Made by a program: the position numbers and the translations under genes
Shown: positions 1 to 6,100 of the stretch, one piece after another
Layout: the number at the start of each line of letters is the position of its first letter
How positions within the stretch are numbered: the first letter of the stretch is position 1
Assembly (NCBI GenBank): GCA_044356865.1
Contig: JBIKVN010000159.1
Location: forward strand, 1 to 7,585
Direction of reading: 5' to 3'
DNA: 7,585 nt
DNA from: JBEIUL01 sp044356865
GTDB lineage: Bacteria > Planctomycetota > Phycisphaerae > Phycisphaerales > SM1A02
Notes under the pieces: generated by a model
The model's database searches: none
Seen by the model: the letters and a program-made list of their open reading frames with translations, nothing else
Told to the model about the DNA's origin: nothing

Positions 1-866
1 AGGCCACCTACCGCACCGCGCTGCTCGAGATCCGCGACGAGCGGACGCGGCGCGGGAAACTCGACGCCGGGATCCAGTCGTTCGTCGACCGCACGCTCGG
101 CGGCACCGCCGAGGCCTGCGACGCCCAACTTCGCTCGCGGCTCAACCGGCTCGGCGAGGAGGTCGGGCTTCGCGACCTTCGGGTCACCACCGGCTCGACC
201 ACCGTCCGCACCTCGCCCGCGAAGACCGAGTTCGGCCGCAGCGGCCGCGACCGGGCCTTGCGCGAGGAGACGGATTTCGTCGAGCTGGCCGCCACCTTCA
301 CCGGCGAGGGCAGCCTCGAGCAGGTGATCCGGGCCATCCACCGAATCGACGTCGAGCCGTGGCTGAAGCGGATCGACGCCATCCGGCTCGATGGGCTGCA
401 GGAGGGCGAGCGCCTCAAGCTCACGCTGCGGCTGACGACCCTTTTCCTGCCGGAGCTCGACCGGAAGGTCGAGCTGAAGGTCGCCGATTCCGATCTCGGC
501 GGCTTCGTGCGGTTCACCCGCCTGGTCGAGGCGAATCCGTTCCGCGTTCCCGTTCCCCCGGTCGTGGCGACGGGGACTCCCCCGCCTGCGGCGCCGACGC
601 CCGCCCCCGAAGCGGGTCCGGCCGCGGTCACCGGCTTCCCCTACGACCAGTGGCAGTTGACTGGCCTCGTCTCGGGCCCGACCGGCCAGGAGGCCTGGCT
701 TCGGAATGTCGCGGACCAGCGGTCGGCGACGCTCGTGCCCGGCCAGTCGCTCGGGGACCTGACCTTCCTCGGGTTCACCGCCGATCTCGCCGAGTTCACG
801 GCCGGCGAGGCCCGGTTCCGCGTGCAGGTCGGGAACTCGCTCGGCACCCGGCTGCCTCCGGCCTGA
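1..866 (+). CDS. PilO-PilP-like fusion protein of a type IV pilus / type II secretion alignment complex (5' end outside window)
   Basis: The frame is already open at the left edge (first whole codon at base 3), leaving 287 visible residues before TGA at 864-866. Visible residues 1-75 are charged and helical, with coiled-coil character. Residues about 85-156 look like the ferredoxin-like domain of PilO/GspM: a strand rich in F/V/E/L, the pattern TGEGSLEQVIRAIHRID, then strands ending in LTLRLTTLFLP. A Pro/Ala linker (about 179-210) leads to a compact beta domain (about 217-287), beginning WQLTGLVSG and holding LVPGQSLGDLTFLGF. This resembles the PilP or GspC homology-region fold. In pilus and type II systems PilO spans the inner membrane and PilP bridges to the N0 domain of the secretin; here both appear joined in one chain. 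The N-terminal membrane helix would lie upstream. The secretin-like gene at 3193 fits as partner. The PilO part is fairly sure, the PilP/GspC part is probable, and the exact system is unknown. Confidence 0.72.
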   Translation, partial: ATYRTALLEIRDERTRRGKLDAGIQSFVDRTLGGTAEACDAQLRSRLNRLGEEVGLRDLRVTTGSTTVRTSPAKTEFGRSGRDRALREETDFVELAATFTGEGSLEQVIRAIHRIDVEPWLKRIDAIRLDGLQEGERLKLTLRLTTLFLPELDRKVELKVADSDLGGFVRFTRLVEANPFRVPVPPVVATGTPPPAAPTPAPEAGPAAVTGFPYDQWQLTGLVSGPTGQEAWLRNVADQRSATLVPGQSLGDLTFLGFTADLAEFTAGEARFRVQVGNSLGTRLPPA

Positions 867-943
867 GGTCCGGGCGGTCCTTGGCCAAGAAAGTGGACGC
901 GATTCCGCCTCCGGGACGACCGAGGGAGGGAACAATCGAGCCG

Positions 944-949
944 AGGAGG
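944..949 (+). promoter_or_regulatory. AGGAGG Shine-Dalgarno-like sequence, oddly far from the start
   Basis: This is a perfect AGGAGG, but it ends 30 bases before the ATG at 980, too far for normal use. No ATG, GTG or TTG in the downstream frame sits at a suitable distance; the nearest non-standard option is ATT at 974. It may be chance, or leader folding may bring it closer. The immediate upstream region of the ATG has no good alternative ribosome binding site. Confidence 0.25.
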
Positions 950-979
950 CGGTCGGGGGTCGCCCTTCCCACCATTCGC

Positions 980-1729
980 ATGAGCAATCGCACGAAACTT
1001 TCGATCTTCCTGGGCGTCTGGGCGGCGGTCGTGGTCGGGATCTGGCTGGTCGCCCGCGACGCCAAGCCCATCGCGATTCCCGAGCCCGTTCCGGCGGCCG
1101 AGACCGCCGCGATCGTCGCCTTCGAGCCTGACCTCCTCGCGTTCGGCGAGCTCATGCCGCAGGAGCCCGCGACCCGGACCGTGCGGATCCGGAACCTGAC
1201 CGCCGGGCCGCTGACCGTGACCGAAGCCGTGACCGATTGCCCCTGCACCACCGCGACGGTGCCCGACGCCCCGATCGCCGCCGGCGAGTCGGTCGAGGTC
1301 GAGGTGACGATCGATCCCGGCGAGCGGCAGGGGGTGAGCCTCGGGAAGAAGCTCGCGTTCCTCGTCGAGGGGCACGATCCGGTGTCGCTGCGGATCGAGG
1401 CCAGCGTGCCGCTGTTCATCAAGGCCGACCCCGAGTCGATCGACGCCCCCGCCGACGAGGTCGCCGCGCCCGCCCCGACCGCGGTGACGCTCGAGGCCGT
1501 CGACGGCGTGGCGTTCCGCGTGCAGGAGTCTGATCCGCCGGTGATCCTCGCCCCGTCGCCCGACGCTGCGACCCGCGCTGGCTTTACCATAGATTGGAAG
1601 GCCTGGCGGGAGGCGAAACGACCGATCAAGGTCACCGTCTACACCGACCATCCCGCGGCCCCGCCGCTTTCGTTCATCATCCGCCGACCGCTGCCTGCGG
1701 CCGCCGTCCCGTCGGAGAACCCTCGATGA
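980..1729 (+). CDS. Membrane-anchored DUF1573 domain protein
   Basis: The protein has 249 residues. The open frame extends upstream through the preceding gene, but ATG 980 is chosen because it gives a classic short basic N-terminus (MSNRTK) and one hydrophobic segment at about residues 7-25. That segment should anchor the protein in the inner membrane or act as an uncleaved signal. The rest is predicted to be outside the cytoplasm. Residues about 49-130 match DUF1573, an immunoglobulin-like beta domain: LAFGELMPQEPATRTVRIRN, then the motif TDCPCTTATV with Cys87 and Cys89, then IAAGESVEVEVTIDP. A second beta-rich part (about 140-240) lacks a clear family. These are the only cysteines seen. DUF1573 has no settled biochemical role, but it is common in envelope proteins of Planctomycetota and Bacteroidota. 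The stop overlaps the next start by ATGA, so the two are probably translated together. The domain call is solid; the function is unknown. Confidence 0.8.
   Translation: MSNRTKLSIFLGVWAAVVVGIWLVARDAKPIAIPEPVPAAETAAIVAFEPDLLAFGELMPQEPATRTVRIRNLTAGPLTVTEAVTDCPCTTATVPDAPIAAGESVEVEVTIDPGERQGVSLGKKLAFLVEGHDPVSLRIEASVPLFIKADPESIDAPADEVAAPAPTAVTLEAVDGVAFRVQESDPPVILAPSPDAATRAGFTIDWKAWREAKRPIKVTVYTDHPAAPPLSFIIRRPLPAAAVPSENPR
1726..1729 (+). promoter_or_regulatory. ATGA stop/start overlap with upstream ribosome binding site
   Basis: The TGA of the DUF1573 gene (1727-1729) overlaps the ATG of the thioredoxin-like gene (1726-1728). A GGAG at 1714-1717 lies 8 bases before the ATG, which supports this start. 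The arrangement is typical of translational coupling and indicates the two genes share an mRNA. Confidence 0.75.
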
Positions 1730-2931
1730 CCGTCGTCCTGCCGAGTCTCGTCGCGTCCGTGCTTTTGGTTTCCGCCGTCGCGGCCGGGCCGCTCGCCCCG
1801 GCCGTCGTGCAGGCGCCGGCCCCCGGCTACGCGGTCGTGCCCCCGCGGCTTTACCCCGGCGCGAGAGTCAAGTTCCCGCCGCTCGGGACCTTCGTGCAGG
1901 GGACGCCGGTCGCGGGGTTCGAGAAGGGTAAAACCTATGTCTTCCACTTCTTCTCGACGACCTGCGGCCATTGCGCGGAATCGTCGCCGACCGTCGCCGA
2001 ACTGGCCCGGTTCTACGGCCAGCTGGGCTGGGAATTCATAGCCGTTGCCGGCGACGACGAGCCGGCCATCCGGGCGTGGCTGCAGAAGCCCGAGGCCCAG
2101 GCGAACTACCGCCACCCGATCGTCGCAGACCCGGGAAAGAAGGCGACCGCCGCGCTGCAGTACCCGACCTACCGCAACTCGACGCCGCGGCTCTTCGTGG
2201 CCAAGGATGGCCTCCTGCTCTGGGTCGGGCATCCCGACGAGGCGACGCCGGTCTTCGAGCAGATCGCCAAGGACACCTACGACCTGGCCGCCGCCCGCAC
2301 CGACTTCGTCACGAATGCCGTGCTCTTCAAGGCCCGCAACGACGCGACCGCCAAGGTCAAGGAATGCGAGAGGAGCGGCGAATGGCAACCCTGCCTTGAT
2401 TATTACGATTCGATCGCCGCGGCGATGCCCTTGAAGGCCTCGGCCTTCGAGTTGCAGAAGTTCGGGACGATGCTGGGGGCCGCGAACCGGGTGCCCGAGG
2501 GATACGCCCTCGGCCGGGCCCTCGCGGCGAAGTATCCCGACGACATCGTGGTGTTCCGGACGCTCGCCCGCACCGTGCTGAGCACGCCGGCGGTGCGCGA
2601 GCGCGACCTCGATTTCGCGATGGAGATGGCGGTGCGGGCGAACGAGCTCGGCAAGAACGAGGATCCGCGGGCGGCCGACGTGCTCGCCCTCGCGTGGTTC
2701 TCGAAGGGCGATCGCGAGAAGGCGATCGAGCACCAGAAGCGGGCGATCGCGGTCCAGGACAACGTGAAGGTCCGCAAGACCTACGAGGCCACGCTGCGGA
2801 AGTACGAGACCCAGGCGCCCGGCCCGGTGCCTGCGGGCGGCGCGGGGCCGAAGAGGCCCGGGCCGGCCGTCGACGACGAGACCGGCCAGCCCGTGGTCGA
2901 GTCGGGGGCGGTGCCGCCGGGCGAGCATTGA
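1726..2931 (+). CDS. Exported thioredoxin-fold protein with TPR-like C-terminal helices
   Basis: The protein has 401 residues. Residues 4-20 form a hydrophobic export signal ending near AVAAG; unusually it carries no Lys or Arg before the core. Residues about 50-175 are a thioredoxin/TlpA-like fold: strand TYVFHFFSTTCGHC with the redox pair Cys80-Gly-His-Cys83, helix, strand EFIAVAGDD, and the conserved cis-proline in NSTPRLFVAKDG (Pro154). The active-site pair and the proline are both present, so it is probably a working periplasmic thiol oxidoreductase, although direction (oxidase or reductase) cannot be told. The remainder is helical. Residues about 316-349 (ADVLALAWFSKGDREKAIEH) fit a TPR, with weaker TPR-like helices before it. 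A second cysteine pair, Cys214 and Cys223, lies at the junction. The tail after about 365 is Pro/Gly/Ala-rich and probably disordered. It is coupled to the DUF1573 gene upstream, and its partner is unknown. Confidence 0.82.
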   Translation: MTVVLPSLVASVLLVSAVAAGPLAPAVVQAPAPGYAVVPPRLYPGARVKFPPLGTFVQGTPVAGFEKGKTYVFHFFSTTCGHCAESSPTVAELARFYGQLGWEFIAVAGDDEPAIRAWLQKPEAQANYRHPIVADPGKKATAALQYPTYRNSTPRLFVAKDGLLLWVGHPDEATPVFEQIAKDTYDLAAARTDFVTNAVLFKARNDATAKVKECERSGEWQPCLDYYDSIAAAMPLKASAFELQKFGTMLGAANRVPEGYALGRALAAKYPDDIVVFRTLARTVLSTPAVRERDLDFAMEMAVRANELGKNEDPRAADVLALAWFSKGDREKAIEHQKRAIAVQDNVKVRKTYEATLRKYETQAPGPVPAGGAGPKRPGPAVDDETGQPVVESGAVPPGEH

Positions 2932-3056
2932 TCACGGGTTCGGCCCGGTACCGGTAATCGCCGCGCCCGGAGGGTCGGAACGGTGATCGGTCCCTCGACG
3001 GGCGACGATCGTCCGAGTCTTCCGGCAAATCGCGTTTCTGGCGATGAGGCAGGGGG

Positions 3057-3081
3057 TTGCGCACGCGGCAGCCCTTAGACT
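3057..3081 (+). promoter_or_regulatory. Weak candidate promoter upstream of the secretin-like gene
   Basis: TTGCGC (3057-3062) and TAGACT (3076-3081) resemble -35 and -10 boxes, and the second lies in the least GC-rich spot of this gap. The spacer is only 13 bases, shorter than the usual 16-18, so the -35 assignment is doubtful and only the -10-like element may matter. If used, transcription would begin near 3088, giving a leader of about 105 bases. Confidence 0.3.
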
Positions 3082-3103
3082 GAAGATTCGTCGCCCTCGG
3101 CAC

Positions 3104-3149
3104 GGATCACCCGGAAGTTCGCGACCCGGTTCCCCGGTTCGCGCGATCC
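3104..3149 (+). promoter_or_regulatory. Strong imperfect hairpin in the probable 5' leader
   Basis: The core runs 3120-3143: CGCGACCCGG and CCGGTTCGCG pair over 9 of 10 positions around a TTCC loop, with one C-T mismatch. An outer pair of arms, GGATC (3104-3108) and GATCC (3145-3149), could extend it across an asymmetric bulge. No T-run follows, so it is not a normal terminator. It ends about 44 bases before the ATG, so it could affect mRNA stability or translation, or bind a protein as DNA. In so GC-rich a sequence chance is possible. Confidence 0.4.
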
Positions 3150-3172
3150 CGACCCCGCGGCGGCCGGCGGAA

Positions 3173-3187
3173 CGGAGTTTCGGAGTT
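3173..3187 (+). promoter_or_regulatory. Duplicated CGGAGTT with ribosome binding site for the secretin-like gene
   Basis: CGGAGTT occurs at 3173-3179 and again at 3181-3187. The second copy places GGAG (3182-3185) 7 bases before ATG 3193, an ideal spacing that supports this start. The first copy is a spare Shine-Dalgarno-like sequence 8 bases upstream. Confidence 0.6.
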
Positions 3188-3192
3188 CGACC

Positions 3193-6100
3193 ATGGCGAA
3201 AGCCCCTGCCCGGAAGCGTCGCGTCCTTTCCCTCGCACCCCTCGCCCTGTCGGTGGCGGCGTTCGCGCCCGCCCACGGGCCGGCGTTCCCGCTGGTCGCC
3301 GCGGTGCTGGCCGCGGGCACGCCGCTCGCGCCGGACGAGCCGCCGCCGGTCGCCGAGCCGCGCTTCCGCTTCAACTTCAAGGGCCAGAGCTACGACCAGA
3401 TCCTCGACTACTTCAGTCGCGTGACCGGCTATCCGGTGGTCCGCGAGGCCCCGGTGCCCGCGGGCACCGTCGACTACCTGTATCCGGGCGAGTACGCGCT
3501 GCCCGAGGCCCTCGAGACGCTCAACGTGCTGCTCCAGACGCAGGGCGTGATGCTGCGGGTCGACGGCAAGCGGCTGTTCCTGCAGAAGCTCGACGACATG
3601 AAGCGCGAGAACGTGCCGACCTTCGTCGGCACGCTGCCCGGGACGATCACCGACGACCAGGTGGTGACGCTGGTGATGCCGCTCCTGAACGCGAAGGCGA
3701 TGCCGGTCGCCGAGCAGCTCAAGGGGCTCATCGCGAGCTACGGGTCGGTCACGCCGCTCGAGCAGCAGAACGCGGTGATCCTGGTCGAGACCGCGGCGCA
3801 GGTGCGGCGGCTGCAGCGGATCATCGAGCAGATCGACGCGGAAGACGCCGAGAGCGTGGTGGACGTGGTGCCGCTGCGCTTCGCGAAGGCGGCCCAGATG
3901 ATCGTCTCGCTGAACGCCCTCATGGGCGAGCGGAGCGTCGAGTACGTGATCGGTCCCGACGGCAAGCGGGTGAAGCTCGAGGAGCGCAAGGTCAACGGCC
4001 TGTCGCTCACCGCCGACGAGCGGACCAACTCGCTCGTGGCCCGCGGCGACCGGGCGAAGATCGACCAGCTGCGGGACACCGTGGCGCTCCTCGACGTGCC
4101 GGCCGCCGAGGGCGGGGCGGCCAGCGGCGGGCCGGCGGGGCCGGCGCGGACCATCCGCACCGTGACGCTCGAGCGGCAGACGCCGCTCGCGGCGCGGGCG
4201 AAGCTCGAGCAGCTCTTCGCGCCGCTGCCGGCCGACCGCAAGCCGACCATCGTGGCGTTCGAGGACACCAACCGCGTGGCGATCGTCGGCGAGCCCGGAC
4301 CGGTCGCCGAGGGCGAGACGATCCTGCGCGAGCTGGAGAGCGTCGACGACGGGAAGCCGAAGGCGGCGCGGACGGGCAAGCCCAGCGAGGAACGCCGCGT
4401 CATCACCGTGCTGCCGCTCGCGAACGCGACGCCGGACGTGACGCTCGCCTCGATCCGTTCGCTGCTCAACCCGCGGCAGCTCGCGGCGGTGACGCTGGTC
4501 GCGTCGCCCGACGGCCGCGGCCTCATCGTCAACGCCTTCCCCGAGGACACCGTCGCGGTGGCCGACCTGGTGTCGGCCCTCGACCGCCCGGTCCGCGGCG
4601 AGCGGGCGGTGCGGCTGGTGAAGCTCTCCGACGCCGACCCCGAGGGAACCGTCGCCAAGGCCCGCGAGCTGCTGGACGAGCAGCTGCCCGAGAACGACCC
4701 GGGCCGCGAGTTGCGCGTGCAGTTCGACGCGAAGACCCGCACGCTGACGCTGGTCGGGCCGGCGGCGGGCGTCGAGCGGTTCGCGAACCTGCTGCAGACC
4801 GTCTCGCAGCACCAGGCCATCGAACGCGAGACGCGGCAGGTCGAGCTGAAGAACGCGAAGCCGTCGGCCCTGGCGCCGCAGCTCGTCTCGCTGGCGGGCG
4901 CGACGCTCGATCCCCGCGACGGCTCGGCCTTCACGCCGCCGGGCGTCGAGGCGATCGACGAGCTGTCGATGCTGGTGATCTCCGCGCCGCCCGGGCAGTT
5001 CCCGGCCATCGCGAAGCTCGTCGAGGCCCTCGACCGCCCGACCGCGAGCGACTTCCAGTTCCGGGCGATTCCCCTCGCCGGCGTCGATCCGGCGCCGCTC
5101 GTCGAGAAGGCGAAGCTCGTGTACGAGCGCCTCGCCCGCGGGGCCAGGCCCGGCGAGCTGGAGTTCCCCCAGGTCGAAGTCGATCGCGCGGTCGGCAGCC
5201 TGCTCGTGAGCGGGGCGGCGCCGTCGGTGGCGATCTACGACCGGGCCCTGTCCGAGGCGCGGCAGCTCATGCCGCCGGCGCGGACCGGCCGGCTCGTGCC
5301 GGTGCGGCAGGCGAAGGCGACCGATCTCGCGGCCCCCGTGCTCGAGCTCGTGAACCGCACGGCGCCGGTCGACCCGTCCCGCACCGTCGCGCCGCCGACC
5401 GTCGAGGTGGTCGAGGCGAACAACAGCCTGTACGTGGTCGGCGAGCCCGCGCAGCTCGCGGCGGTCGAGTCGCTCGTGCGCGATCTCGACCGCGCCGAGG
5501 GCGCGACGCTGCCGCCGTTGCGGATGCTGCAGCTTCGCGCCGGCGACGCGCCGGCGGTGGCGACGATGCTCTCGCAGCGCTACGGCGGCCGCCCGCCCGA
5601 GCAGCAGCGCGAGCAGCCGGTGCGGATCGAGGCCGATGCGGTCACCAACACGCTGGTGGTCAGCGCCCACCCGGCGGTCTTCGACGAGATCAAGTCCTTC
5701 GTGGACGAGATGAACCGCGCCGGCGAGCCCGGCGCCGCGGGCACGCCCGCCCGCGAGACCTTCGTCTTTCCGCTCAAGCTCGCGAAGGCCGCCGATCTCG
5801 CGGCGGCGCTCGAGCGTCTCTATCCGCAGCCGCCGATGCCGCAGGACGCCCGCGGCCGCCCGATGCCGCACCTCCAGAAGCCCAAGGAGGTCTACGTCTC
5901 GGCCGACGCGGCGACCAACACGCTCATCGTCGAGGCCCCGAGCGAGCGGCGCCCGAGCTTCGAGGCCCTGGTGGCCGAGCTCGACCGCGTGCAGCTGCCG
6001 CCGCAGGCCGAACTGCGGACCTACGCGATCGAGCGGGGCGAAACCGCGGCGATCGCGCGGACCCTGCAGGACCTCGCCAGCCGCGGCGTGCTGTCGCGGC

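Larger units (their letters stand above)
2932..3192. other. Intergenic region between the thioredoxin-like gene and the giant secretin-like gene
   Basis: These 261 bases hold no convincing gene. Two perfect 10-bp palindromes occur, CCGGTACCGG at 2945-2954 and GACGATCGTC at 3004-3013. The second sits inside a small hairpin (2999-3015, 6-bp stem with one G-U pair, 5-base loop). No hairpin is followed by a T-tract, so no standard intrinsic terminator is visible after the thioredoxin-like gene, and read-through into the next gene is possible. The downstream half holds a candidate -10 box and a strong leader hairpin, listed separately. Confidence 0.6.

Noticed and set aside
881..888. TTGGCCAA palindrome between the first two genes as an operator or -35 box
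   Set aside because: It is a single 8-bp palindrome with no -10-like sequence at a suitable distance and no second copy.
359..979. Upstream extension of the DUF1573 frame, which would overlap the PilO-PilP-like gene
   Set aside because: The extension overlaps the well-supported PilO-PilP-like coding region and translates to Arg/Pro-rich shadow sequence. ATG 980 begins a typical basic plus hydrophobic N-terminus.
1639..2928. Long minus-strand open frame opposite the thioredoxin-like gene
   Set aside because: It is an Arg/Leu/Gly-rich shadow without recognisable domains, and the plus strand carries an intact thioredoxin active site and TPR-like repeat.
2935..2947. Hairpin CGGG-TTCGG-CCCG just after the thioredoxin-like gene as a terminator
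   Set aside because: The stem is only four base pairs and no T-tract follows.
3047..3061. Possible sigma-54 promoter (AGGCAGG then TTGCG)
   Set aside because: The GG and GC elements are one base closer than the strict -24/-12 spacing allows, and the first base of the consensus is missing.
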